The position numbers were made by a program, and so were the translations under genes. Below, one piece after another: positions 40,535-48,872 of a DNA stretch of 64,000 nucleotides. The notes under the pieces are model-generated. The model saw nothing but the letters and a program-made list of their open reading frames with translations, was not told the DNA's origin and did no database searches. The DNA is from Blastocatellia bacterium (lineage in GTDB: Bacteria; Acidobacteriota; Blastocatellia; UBA7656; JADIYM01): positions 248,001 through 312,000 of the forward strand of contig JADIYM010000003.1 of assembly GCA_016705245.1 (NCBI GenBank), read 5' to 3'. Positions within the stretch are counted from its first letter, which is position 1. Every line of letters starts with the position of its first letter.

Positions 40535-41740
40535 GTGCAACGCTCATCCTCTTCGACCGCCGTCGCCATCATAGGGTCGACCGGTTCCATCGGCCGTAAC
40601 ACCCTTCGCGTCCTCGAAGGGCTGAAGGAGCGATTCCACGTCGTGGCGCTTGGTGCCGGGCGGAGCGTCGATCTGCTCGCGGAGCAGATTCGGGCGTTCG
40701 AGCCCGTTGTCGTCGCGGTTTCGGGACCTGCGGAAGCGGACCGGCTCGCGGAGCTGCTAGCCGCCGAGCCACCGCTCTCGATGCCCGAGATCCTGCACGG
40801 AGAGTCCGGGCTCGTTTTTGTCGCAGCGGAGTCAGGCGCCGGGACCGTCGTCTCTGCTGCTGTCGGATCGCTCGGCTTCGTGCCGACCTACCGCGCGCTG
40901 CAGCGCGGCAAGCGTGTTGCGCTCGCAAACAAGGAAACGCTCGTCGTCGCCGGCGAGCTGATGACGGACGCAGCGAAGACCAGCGGCGGAGAACTGTTGC
41001 CGGTCGATAGCGAGCACAACGCCCTGCATCAGTGCATGCGCGGGGAACGTCTCGACGAGGTTCGACGGCTGGTGCTGACCGCGTCGGGCGGGCCGTTCCG
41101 CGAGACCCCGCTCGAGTCGCTCAGGACCGTCACGCGCGACCAGGCGCTCAATCATCCGACGTGGCGCATGGGCGACAAGATCACGATCGATTCGGCAACG
41201 CTCATGAACAAGGGGCTCGAGGTGATCGAAGCCCATTGGCTGTTCGGGTTCGGCGCCGAGGCGATCGACATCGTGGTTCACCCGCAGTCGATCGTACATT
41301 CAATGGTCGAGTTCGTGGACGGCTCGATCATCGCGCAGATGGGCGTGACCGACATGCGTCACGCGATTCAGTATGCGCTGACCTACCCCGATCGGCTTCT
41401 GTCTCCGTGCGGACGGCTTGACCTCACTACGATGGCGAAGCTCGAGTTCTTCCCGCCGGACGTCGAGCGGTTTCCCTGTGTGCGGCTGGCCTATGAGGCC
41501 TTGCGCGAAGGCGGTACGGCGCCGGCAGTTCTCAACGGAGCGAACGAAGCCGCCGTTGCGGCATTCCTCGCCGGCCATATCGAATTTCCGGGTATCGCCC
41601 GGCTCGTTGAAGACGCCCTCTCGGCTTACGGCGGGGGGGCCGCCGACTCGATCGAAGCCGTCCTCGCGGCCGATGCGTTTGGAAGAGAAAGAGTAGACAG
41701 GATTACAGGATTGACAGGATTGCAGAAGACATCCCGTTAA
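40535..41740 (+). CDS. dxr: 1-deoxy-D-xylulose 5-phosphate reductoisomerase
   Basis: Second enzyme of the MEP isoprenoid pathway; uses NADPH and a divalent metal. The 401-aa product has the nucleotide loop AIIGSTGSIGRNTLRVLEGL near residue 11, ALANKETLVVAGELM near residue 128, the metal site LLPVDSEHNALHQCM near residue 150, and GDKITIDSATLMNKGLEVIE near residue 211. The last 15 or so residues (RERVDRITGLTGLQKTSR) are encoded by a palindromic repeat and are not part of the family fold. GTG start is the only one that includes the full nucleotide loop. Confidence 0.97.
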   Translation: MQRSSSSTAVAIIGSTGSIGRNTLRVLEGLKERFHVVALGAGRSVDLLAEQIRAFEPVVVAVSGPAEADRLAELLAAEPPLSMPEILHGESGLVFVAAESGAGTVVSAAVGSLGFVPTYRALQRGKRVALANKETLVVAGELMTDAAKTSGGELLPVDSEHNALHQCMRGERLDEVRRLVLTASGGPFRETPLESLRTVTRDQALNHPTWRMGDKITIDSATLMNKGLEVIEAHWLFGFGAEAIDIVVHPQSIVHSMVEFVDGSIIAQMGVTDMRHAIQYALTYPDRLLSPCGRLDLTTMAKLEFFPPDVERFPCVRLAYEALREGGTAPAVLNGANEAAVAAFLAGHIEFPGIARLVEDALSAYGGGAADSIEAVLAADAFGRERVDRITGLTGLQKTSR

Positions 41741-41757
41741 TCCTGTAATCCTGTCTA
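41694..41757. repeat. Palindromic element of GGATTACAGG words overlapping the 3' ends of dxr and ruvC
   Basis: A perfect 19-bp inverted repeat (41694-41712 and 41739-41757) with words GACAGGATTACAGGATT. The left arm is inside the dxr frame, the dxr stop lies at the start of the right arm, and the ruvC stop lies at its end. It probably terminates both convergent genes. Confidence 0.92.
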
Positions 41758-42285
41758 TTTCCTGATCCCGAGCTCAGAGGCGAGGATGCGTTCGAGGGTG
41801 CCGGCCGTGTGGATGTGACAGATGGCGGCCGCGAGTGCGTCCGCGGCGTCGTGCGGTTCCGGCACGGCCTTGAGACCAAGCAGCAATCGCACCATCTCGC
41901 CGACCTGGGCCTTCTCGGCACGGCCGTAGCCGACGAGCGCGCTCTTGATCGACGCCGGCGAGTACTCGAAGATCGAGAGTCCCGCGCGAGCCGCCGCTAC
42001 GATCGCAACGCCGCGAACGTGTCCGAGCTTGATCGCCGTCTTGACGTTCACCGCGTAGAAGGTGTCCTCGATCGACAGCACCTGTGGAGCGTATTTCTCG
42101 AGGATAGACGTGAGTTGCGAGTCGATCGCCACTAGCCGCGCCGGGAAACTCGCCTTCGGGATTGCCTTGATGGCTCCCGCCGCAACCAGCGCGTGTTTCC
42201 GGCCATCCGTGTCCACGACCCCGAAGCCCATCGACTCGCTGCCCGGGTCGATGCCGAGGACGCGGACCTGGCCGGACGGCGTCAC
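41755..42285 (-). CDS. ruvC: Holliday junction resolvase RuvC
   Basis: Endonuclease that resolves Holliday junctions made by RuvAB. The 176-aa product has the acidic residues expected at the active site: LGIDPGSESMGFGVV (first Asp), VLSIEDTFYAVNVKTAI (Glu) and PEPHDAADALAAAIC (last Asp pair). The start is GTG overlapping the yebC stop (GTGA), so the upstream part of the frame is not real. ruvA and ruvB are not in the window. The last residues (GIRK) and stop touch a palindromic element. Confidence 0.95.
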   Translation of the reverse strand: MTPSGQVRVLGIDPGSESMGFGVVDTDGRKHALVAAGAIKAIPKASFPARLVAIDSQLTSILEKYAPQVLSIEDTFYAVNVKTAIKLGHVRGVAIVAAARAGLSIFEYSPASIKSALVGYGRAEKAQVGEMVRLLLGLKAVPEPHDAADALAAAICHIHTAGTLERILASELGIRK

Positions 42286-43025
42286 GCCTTCTCGAACTCC
42301 TCCGCCGAGATGTCGGCGTTCGTCGCAACGTTCTGCACGTCGTCGTGGTCCTCGAGATGGTCCATGAGCTTGATCATCTTCTGGGCGTCGCTGCCTTCGA
42401 GCGAAACGTAGTTCGACGGAATCCACGAGATCTCGGCCGTCTCGGTCTCGACGCCGGCCGCGACGATCGCGTCGCGCACCGCCTCGAAATCCTCCGTCGC
42501 CGTGAAGATCTCCCACGTGTCGCCGTCGTCCTGGATGTCTTCGGCGCCAACTTCGATCGCGAGCTCTTCCATCTCGTCCTGCGAGCGCTGTTCCTTGCTG
42601 ACGACGAGGTAACCCTTCTTCGAGAACATCCACGAGACGCTGCCCGACTCGCCAAGGTTTCCGCCGTATTTGCCGAGCATGTGACGGAGCTCGGCGACGG
42701 TCCGGTTCTTGTTGTCGGTCTGGCATTCGAGGTACACCGCAACACCGCCGGGCCCGTAGCCCTCGTACGTCAGTTCCTCGTAGACGACGCCTTCGATATC
42801 GCCGGTGCCCCGCTTGATCGCGTTCGTGATGTTGTCGCCCGGCATCGAGGCGGCGCGCGCGTCGGCGACGGCCTTTCGCAGCCGCGCGTTCGCGTCCGGA
42901 TCGCCTCCGCCCATGCGCGCCGCGACGGCGATTTCCTTCGCAAGCTTCTCGAAGGCCTTGCCGCGCTTGGCGTCGAGCGCACCCTTCTTGTGCTTAATCG
43001 TGTGCCATTTACTGTGTCCCGACAT
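42282..43025 (-). CDS. yebC: YebC/PmpR family regulatory protein
   Basis: YebC-type proteins act as transcription regulators, and some members relieve ribosome stalling at proline-rich stretches (family knowledge). The 247-aa product begins MSGHSKWHTIKHKKGALDAK, the hallmark N-terminus, and carries MPGDNITNAIKRGTG near residue 61 and YEGYGPGGVAVYLECQTDNK near residue 88. yebC next to ruvC is a widely conserved pair, and the two overlap by 4 bp. Confidence 0.97.
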   Translation of the reverse strand: MSGHSKWHTIKHKKGALDAKRGKAFEKLAKEIAVAARMGGGDPDANARLRKAVADARAASMPGDNITNAIKRGTGDIEGVVYEELTYEGYGPGGVAVYLECQTDNKNRTVAELRHMLGKYGGNLGESGSVSWMFSKKGYLVVSKEQRSQDEMEELAIEVGAEDIQDDGDTWEIFTATEDFEAVRDAIVAAGVETETAEISWIPSNYVSLEGSDAQKMIKLMDHLEDHDDVQNVATNADISAEEFEKA

Positions 43026-43070
43026 CGATCCTCCTCACAGCGTTTCGGTCCGTTGCGTCGCGTTCCTCCG

Positions 43071-43665
43071 TCACATGATGATCAGCCAGTTCCGCAGCGA
43101 GATGCCGACGAATTGAACGACGAACAACAGCACGAGCGGTGACAGATCGAGCATTCCGAACACGAGATACTTCCTCAACGGCTTGAGGATGGGCTCCGTG
43201 ATCATGAAGGCATACCGAAAGAACCCGGCACTATACCCGATGCCCAGGATGGGCAGCAAGAATCGGGCATAAATCGCCGCCATGAAGGCGACGAGCGCGA
43301 TCCATACGGGGATCGCGAGCAGCAAAACCGAGGGTCGCGCCACGCGGTGATGCGAATCGCTCGATCAGCCAAGCGGAATCTCCAATGACCCAAGCGAAGA
43401 ACAGTCCGTTGATGATGACGAACGCTGCGGCGACGATCGGCAGGAAGTCGAACCGCAGCATCCGGTTGTCGAAGCCGAAACGGAAGGGCCGCATGAAGGG
43501 CTCGGTGATCCGCCGAAGGTAGATCATGACCAGTCCGAACGGATTGACCTGCAGCCAGTTGAGCAGCATCCGGAGGAGCAGGAGTGCCCCGATCGTGAAC
43601 GTGACGATCGTGACCGCAAGCGACAGGTATCGGAGGACGAGGACGACGAGCAGGATGAGCGACAT
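43071..43665 (-). CDS. yggT: YggT family membrane protein with two YGGT domains (one frame break)
   Basis: Integral membrane protein of poorly known role; homologues are linked to osmotic protection or cell division. Two copies of the domain are present: ALLLLRMLLNWLQVNPFGLV with RRITEPFMRPFRF, then AIYARFLLPILGIGYSAGFF with ITEPILKPLRKY and DLSPLVLLFVVQF. The frame breaks near 43343: the first part runs into IERFASPRGATLG, while the adjacent frame reads ARPSVLLLAIPVWIALVAF. One missing base explains it. Joined length is about 198 aa, as in E. coli YggT. Confidence 0.88.
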
Positions 43666-43720
43666 GAGGGGGATTCTACACCGGGGAGAGGCAGCCGTAT
43701 GCTGGATGTGCAGGTTCGAA

Positions 43721-43816
43721 CTCTGCGTCTTTGCGAGACCTCTGCGACTCTGCGAGAAACTCCAATTCGAAGAGAGTTTCTGGCAGAGACGCAGAGGTCC
43801 CGCAAAGACGCAGAGG
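43721..43816. repeat. Palindromic element, CTCTGCG/CTTTGCG words
   Basis: Arms of 42-43 bp at 43721-43762 and 43774-43816 pair with few mismatches around an 11-nt loop, among the longest stems in the window. The stem repeats CTCTGCGTCTTTGCGNGACC. It lies between yggS and yggT on the minus strand. Confidence 0.93.
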
Positions 43817-43838
43817 CGTCGGGCGAAGACGGTCAGGT

Positions 43839-44528
43839 CTAGCCCCGACTTCCGAAGATCGCACTCCCGACGCGGACGATGGTTGCGCCTTCTTCGATCG
43901 CGACCTCGAAGTCGTGGCTCATGCCCATCGACAGGCCGCCGCCGGGCAGCACCTCGTCACGCAGGGCCCGCAGCCGCACGAAGTACGGGCGCACATTCTC
44001 AACGTCCTCGAAGAACGGCGGCACCGACATCAGCCCGCGTACCTTCACGTGCGTCGCTGAGGTCAGTGCGGTCAGGATCGCAGGCACGTCCGCGACGTCC
44101 GCGCCCGTCTTCGTCTCTTCGTGTCCGAGATCCACTTCGACGTACGCCTCGAGCGACCTGTCGAGTTCCTCCGCCAGGCGCACCACCCGCTCCGCAATAG
44201 CAACGCTGTCGATCGACTGGATCACCTCGAACATCTGCACCGCTCGCCGTGCCTTGTTCGACTGCAGATGCCCGATCAGATGCCACCTGGGCCGCGCGCC
44301 GAGCGTGATGACTTCGTCCTGCTTGCCGTCGGCTTCCTGCACACGGTTCTCACCAATGTCCGTCACGCCTGCCGCGACCGCCTCGGCGACCATGCTGGCC
44401 GGAAACGTCTTCGTCACCGCGCAGAGCAGTACAGACCCGGCGGGTCGTCCGGAGCGCGCCTCAGCAGCGCGGATTCGGGAGTTCACGACGCCAAGGCGCG
44501 CTGCGATGCCGGTGTCTGCCACGGTCAC
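43839..44528 (-). CDS. yggS: Pyridoxal phosphate homeostasis protein YggS/PLPBP
   Basis: A PLP-binding carrier that buffers vitamin B6 levels rather than an enzyme. The 229-aa product has the PLP lysine in LLCAVTKTFPASMVAEAV near residue 40, IGENRVQEA near residue 59, WHLIGHLQSNKARRAV near residue 82 and the C-terminal LSMGMSHDFEVAIEEGATIV plus RVGSAIFG. It begins with GTG overlapping the meaB stop (GTGA). yggS-yggT neighbours are frequent in bacteria. Confidence 0.95.
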   Translation of the reverse strand: MTVADTGIAARLGVVNSRIRAAEARSGRPAGSVLLCAVTKTFPASMVAEAVAAGVTDIGENRVQEADGKQDEVITLGARPRWHLIGHLQSNKARRAVQMFEVIQSIDSVAIAERVVRLAEELDRSLEAYVEVDLGHEETKTGADVADVPAILTALTSATHVKVRGLMSVPPFFEDVENVRPYFVRLRALRDEVLPGGGLSMGMSHDFEVAIEEGATIVRVGSAIFGSRG

Positions 44529-45466
44529 GTACCTCCCACAATTTCGTCGACGACCGAATACGGGTCGCGATCGCGAGACGCCACCGCCGCCGTCAAACGC
44601 TCGAACTCGCCGGGCTCGAGCCGCGCCAGCGCGTCGCGCAGCAAGCGCTCACGCAGAAGATCCAGGACTCGCTGCGCCGCTATCCGCTCCCGCCGGCTCG
44701 TGTGCATGGCGTCGTCGGCATCGAGAAACGCCGTATACGAGTCGATAGCCGCAGACAGCTCGTCGATACCGTGATCGGCCGTCGCGACCGTCTTGACGAT
44801 CGGCGGAGACCACATGTCCTCACGATGTCCGGTCGTCAGGAGGTTCTCGAGCTCCTTTTCGGTTCTCAGCACGCCTTCGCGGTCCGCCTTGTTGATCGCG
44901 AGGACGTCGCCGATCTCCATGATCCCCGCCTTGATGGCCTGCACGTCGTCGCCCATTCCCGGAACGAGGACGACGACGCAGACGTCGGCCAGCTTCACGA
45001 TGTCGACCTCGTCCTGCCCTACGCCGACCGTCTCGACGATGATCCTGCCGAATCCAGCGGCATCGAGAACAGCAACCGCGTCGCCCGTCGCGCGCGCGAG
45101 TCCCCCGAGGTTTCCGCGCGTCGCCATCGAGCGAATGAACACGCCGGGGTCGGTGACGAGGTTCTTCATGCGAATGCGGTCGCCGAGTATCGCTCCGCCG
45201 GAGAACGGCGACGACGGGTCGACGGCGATCACGCCGACGCGATGCCCGGCCTTTCGGTAGAACGCCGCGAGACGATCGACGAGCGTCGACTTGCCGGCAC
45301 CCGGCGACCCCGTGATCCCGACGACGAGGGCGTTTCCAGTCTTCGGATAGATCGCCGAGAGAACCTCTGGCGCATCAGGCGATGCATTCTCGGCAAGCGA
45401 GATCGCGCGCGCCACAGCTCGCGGCTGTCCCTCGAGGACGCGGGCGATGATGTCGGAGGGGGTCAC
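44525..45466 (-). CDS. meaB: GTPase MeaB (methylmalonyl-CoA mutase chaperone, ArgK family)
   Basis: MeaB protects and reloads B12-dependent methylmalonyl-CoA mutase. The 313-aa product has the P-loop VGITGSPGAGKSTLVDRLAA near residue 50, VIAVDPSSPFSGGAILGDRI near residue 79, the switch ETVGVGQDEVDIVKLADV near residue 145, and base recognition AINKADREGV near residue 194. The mutase itself is not in the window. The GTG start follows a palindromic element; yggS starts within its stop. Confidence 0.95.
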   Translation of the reverse strand: MTPSDIIARVLEGQPRAVARAISLAENASPDAPEVLSAIYPKTGNALVVGITGSPGAGKSTLVDRLAAFYRKAGHRVGVIAVDPSSPFSGGAILGDRIRMKNLVTDPGVFIRSMATRGNLGGLARATGDAVAVLDAAGFGRIIVETVGVGQDEVDIVKLADVCVVVLVPGMGDDVQAIKAGIMEIGDVLAINKADREGVLRTEKELENLLTTGHREDMWSPPIVKTVATADHGIDELSAAIDSYTAFLDADDAMHTSRRERIAAQRVLDLLRERLLRDALARLEPGEFERLTAAVASRDRDPYSVVDEIVGGT

Positions 45467-45480
45467 AATTGCCTCGAATT

Positions 45481-45574
45481 CTCTGAGACTCTGTGCCTCC
45501 CTGTCTCAGTGTGCGAAGCGTCTTTTCTCGGAGCTTCGCACACAGAGACACGGAGACACTGAGACACGGAGTGA
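45481..45574. repeat. Palindromic element, CTCTGTG/CTCCGTG family
   Basis: The arm at 45481-45520 pairs with 45531-45574 around a 10-nt loop, sharing GTGCGAAGC at the tip with the element at 61428. It lies inside a same-strand run, between acd and meaB. Confidence 0.88.
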
Positions 45575-45587
45575 GTCACGAGAGACA

Positions 45588-46735
45588 CTAGCCCTTCCCC
45601 AGGACCTGCCGTGCAATCACGATGCGCTGGATCTCGGAAGTGCCTTCGCCGATCGTCAGCAGCTTCGAATCGCGCCAGAACTTCTCCACCGGGTAGTCCT
45701 TGATGTAGCCATATCCGCCGTGGATCTGGATCGCTTCCTCGCTGACGCGGACGCTGACTTCCGAAGCGTAGAGCTTCGCCATCGCCGACTGCTTCGTCAC
45801 GTTCTTGCCGGCATCTTTCATCGCCGCCGCCTGGTACGTCAGCAACCGCGACGCCTCGATCTCCGTTGCCATGTCCGCCAGCTTGAACTGGATGCCCTGG
45901 AACGACGAGATTGGTTTACCGAACTGTTCGCGCTCCTTCGAATACCGGATCGCCGCCTCGTACGCGCCCTGCGCGCACCCGACCGACAGCGCCGCAATCG
46001 AGATCCGACCGCCGTCGAGCACCTTCATCGCGTCGATGAAGCCCTCGCCCCGGTTGCCAACCATGTTCTCAGCCGGCACGAGGCAGTCGCTGAAGACGAC
46101 CGAAGCCGTATCCGACGCTCGCATCCCCAGCTTGTTTTCCTTCTTGTCCGGCCCGAATCCCGGCATGCCCTGTTCGAAGAGAAACGCCGTGATGCCCTTG
46201 TTTCCCTTCTCGCGATCGGTCACGGCGACAGCCACGCAGAGACCGGCGTAAGACGCGTTCGTGATGAAGTTCTTCGACCCGTTGACGAGCCAGCCGCCGT
46301 CCTGCTCGACCGCGACGGTCTTCGTCCCGCTCGCATCCGACCCGGCGCTCGGCTCCGTCAGTCCCCACGCGCCCCAGCACTCGCCCTGCGTGAGCATCGG
46401 CAGGTACTTCGCCTTTTGTTCGGCGTTGCCGGCGATCGGAGATGGCCCGTGCACAGTGAATTGTGCGCCGCGACCGACAGCGCGAGAGCCGGATCGACGC
46501 GCGCCAGTTCCTCGATGATGATGGCGTATTCGATGTAGCCCATCGCCGAGCCGCCGTACTCTTCGGGCTGCAGGACGCCAAGCCAGCCGAGGTCGGCCAT
46601 CTTCCGGCGCATCTCCTCCTGCGGAAACTTCTGCGCCTCGTCCCACTCGTGAACGTTCGGCAGGATCTCGCTTTCGGCGAATTCGCGGACGGAGCGCCGG
46701 ACGTGCTCCTGCTCGTCGGTCAGATCGAAATTCAT
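45588..46735 (-). CDS. Acyl-CoA dehydrogenase (one frame break)
   Basis: FAD flavoenzyme that oxidises acyl-CoA to enoyl-CoA. The joined protein is about 382 aa. The N-terminal domain begins MNFDLTDEQEHVRRSVREFA; the middle has WGLTEPSAGSDASGTKT; the C-terminal domain has REQFGKPISSFQGIQFKLAD, IQIHGGYGYIKDYPVEKFWR and IGEGTSEIQRIVIARQVLG. The Glu of the GEGT motif is the usual catalytic base of this class. The frame breaks near 46440, where AHNSLCTGH leaves the frame and IAGNAEQKAKYLPM resumes in the next. One base change of frame explains it. Chain-length preference is unknown; meaB downstream hints at branched or odd-chain metabolism (inference). Confidence 0.9.
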
Positions 46736-46784
46736 GGTTTACCTCAGGTTCCTGGACCGGGTACCGGACATCGGTCGCACGGCC

Positions 46785-47834
46785 TCATCGTTGTTTTTTC
46801 GGAGTCGTTCGCCGCGCTCCGCCCGGTCTTGCCGGTCTGGTGCCGGGGCGACCGCTGCTCGAGCCGCCGCGCTTCGGCGGCGCTGCCATGCCGCCGGGCT
46901 TTGGACCGCCTGCCCTGCCGGACTGCTTCGAAGCGGGTCTTGGAGCGGGCTTCGGCGACGTTTTGGCACCGGATCGGGTGCTCGTCTTTCCCGTCGGTTT
47001 CGCCGATGTTCGCACTGGAGCCTTTGCCGAAGACTTCACCGAAGCCTTCGCCGGCGATTTCGCCGCCACCTTCGCACCAATGCGCACCGCAGGCGTCTTT
47101 GGCGCCGGCTTTCCGGTCATCAAGGCACGGACCTCGGTCGGCGTGAGCATCCGGAAGACGCCAACCTTCAGACCGACGTCGTCGATTGCGCCGATACGCA
47201 CCCGGCGCAACTTCACCACGGAGTGCCCCGTGACGTCGAACATCTTTCGAATCTGCTGGTTGCGCCCCTGCGTGAGCCGGACTTCGTACCAGACGTTGTC
47301 GCGATCGGTTCGATCGAGCTGCCGGATCTCGGCCGGCGCCAGCTTTCGCCGATCGATCGTGACGCCACGTCGCAACCGGGAGATCTGGTCGTCACTCGGA
47401 TGGCCCTTCACCTTGGCGTGATAGGTCTTCTCGATGAACCCGGCGCGTGTCACCGCATCGGTCAGGGCGCCGTCGTTCGTGAGGATCAGCAACCCCTCGG
47501 TGTTGAAGTCGAGCCGGCCGACCGTGTGGACCTTCTTCTGGATGTTCGTCGGGAGCAGGTCGATCGCGAGCGGACGATTCAGCGGGTCCTTCGTCGCCGA
47601 CAGGTAGCCGCGCGGCTTGTTGAGCAGCACGTAGATCTTCTCGCGATCGCGAAGCAGCGGATTGATCGGTCGTCCGTCGACGCGGATGTGGTCGACGTCG
47701 GGGTCCGCCTTCGTCCCGAGCTCGGTCACGACGACGCCGTTCACCGTCACGGAGCCGGCCTCGATCATCTGTTCGGCCTTTCGGCGCGCCGCGATGCCGG
47801 CTTCGGCGATGAGTTTCTGGAGTCGTTCGAGCAT
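46785..47834 (-). CDS. rluB: 23S rRNA pseudouridine synthase, RluB type, with a long basic tail
   Basis: Isomerises a uridine in 23S rRNA helix 80. The 349-aa product has an S4 domain (LQKLIAEAGIAARRKAEQMI), the catalytic aspartate in VGRLDFNTEGLLIL near residue 108, and LTQGRNQQIRKMFDVTGHSV near residue 189. After residue 235 comes a tail of about 115 residues rich in Lys, Ala, Pro, Ser and Gly, resembling a histone H1-like or RNA-binding disordered arm. ATG at 47834 gives the family N-terminus. It normally follows scpAB; here arsS and arsM intervene. Confidence 0.93.
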   Translation of the reverse strand: MLERLQKLIAEAGIAARRKAEQMIEAGSVTVNGVVVTELGTKADPDVDHIRVDGRPINPLLRDREKIYVLLNKPRGYLSATKDPLNRPLAIDLLPTNIQKKVHTVGRLDFNTEGLLILTNDGALTDAVTRAGFIEKTYHAKVKGHPSDDQISRLRRGVTIDRRKLAPAEIRQLDRTDRDNVWYEVRLTQGRNQQIRKMFDVTGHSVVKLRRVRIGAIDDVGLKVGVFRMLTPTEVRALMTGKPAPKTPAVRIGAKVAAKSPAKASVKSSAKAPVRTSAKPTGKTSTRSGAKTSPKPAPRPASKQSGRAGGPKPGGMAAPPKRGGSSSGRPGTRPARPGGARRTTPKKQR

Positions 47835-47851
47835 GTGTTGTTCTGAAATCC

Positions 47852-48856
47852 TCAGGCCGAAACGACCGCGCCGCCGCAGCTCGATCCAGCGCCCGCCGTA
47901 CACCCGAAACAGTGCGGACCCGTCACGATGCGGCGATGGGCGAACGCCGCGGGGTCGAAGTCGTGGATCGTCGGACCGACTCCCGAGTCCACTTCCAGAT
48001 CAAGCATCTGGTTGAAGTCGCAGTCGAAGAGCCGCCCCGTCCAGTCGACGCTCACGAGCGATCGGCACATCAGTGCGTCGACAGAAGCCGGGTTGAACGC
48101 GCGGATGAGCTTGTCCATGTATTTCTCTTCGCCGCCGGATCGGCGAAGGTCGTCGAGGAACCGCTTGATCGGCATGTTCGTGATCGTGAACAGGCTGTTG
48201 AAGACGATGCCGAACCTGTCGGCCAATTCGCGCTTGTAGTCCGCCTCGAGCGTCGACTGGTCCGGCGGAAGGTGCGGCCCAACCGGGTTGTACACGAGGT
48301 TCAATGTCAACCCTGAGCCCTCGACGCCGTACCCCACGGCGTTCAGGCGCTTCAGCGCGTCGATCGACTTCGTGTAGACGCCCTTGCCTCGCTGTTTGTC
48401 GACGTTGTCTTCGAGGTAACACGGCAGCGACGAGATCACCTCGACCCCGTGATCGCGGAAGAACTCGGGCAGGTCTTCCTGTCCCGGCTCGAACATGACC
48501 GTCAGGTTGTGGCGGACCATCACGCGGGCGCCCTCGGCGCGCGCCCCTTCAACCAGACGCCTGAACGACGGACACATCTCCGGCGCCCCTCCCGTGATAT
48601 CGACGATGCGGATCGCGCCGCGACGTACCGCCTCCAGACACGCTTCGGCTGTCTCGGGCGTCATGACTTCGGTGCGTTTCGGGCCCGCGTCGACGTGGCA
48701 GTGGCGGCACGCCTGATTGCAGAGCTTGCCAACGTTTATCTGCAGCGTCTCGACGCTACCGGAGCGCAGGTCGATGCCGTGCTCGCCGAGCTTCACATCG
48801 AATGCGACCGGCGACCGCGCGAACTCGATACCGAGAACTGGAAGTTGGATGGACAT
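47852..48856 (-). CDS. arsS: Arsenosugar biosynthesis radical SAM protein ArsS
   Basis: Radical SAM enzyme that adds a 5'-deoxyadenosyl group to dimethylarsenite on the way to arsenosugars. The 334-aa product has the cluster-binding CNQACRHCHVDAGPKRTEVM near residue 46 (CxxxCxxC), DITGGAPEMCPSFRRLVEGA near residue 89 and LVYNPVGPHLPPDQSTLEAD near residue 194. The C-terminal CFGCTAGAGSSCGG may hold a second metal site. It lies 16 bp after arsM, its usual partner. Whether this strain truly makes arsenosugars is unproven. Confidence 0.9.
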   Translation of the reverse strand: MSIQLPVLGIEFARSPVAFDVKLGEHGIDLRSGSVETLQINVGKLCNQACRHCHVDAGPKRTEVMTPETAEACLEAVRRGAIRIVDITGGAPEMCPSFRRLVEGARAEGARVMVRHNLTVMFEPGQEDLPEFFRDHGVEVISSLPCYLEDNVDKQRGKGVYTKSIDALKRLNAVGYGVEGSGLTLNLVYNPVGPHLPPDQSTLEADYKRELADRFGIVFNSLFTITNMPIKRFLDDLRRSGGEEKYMDKLIRAFNPASVDALMCRSLVSVDWTGRLFDCDFNQMLDLEVDSGVGPTIHDFDPAAFAHRRIVTGPHCFGCTAGAGSSCGGAVVSA

Positions 48857-48872
48857 CAGGACGCTCCCGGCC

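Noticed and set aside
40173..40547. Longer start for the small unknown gene at 40547
   Set aside because: It would overlap the start of dxr; the GTG at 40451 has a -10-like box 6 nt upstream.
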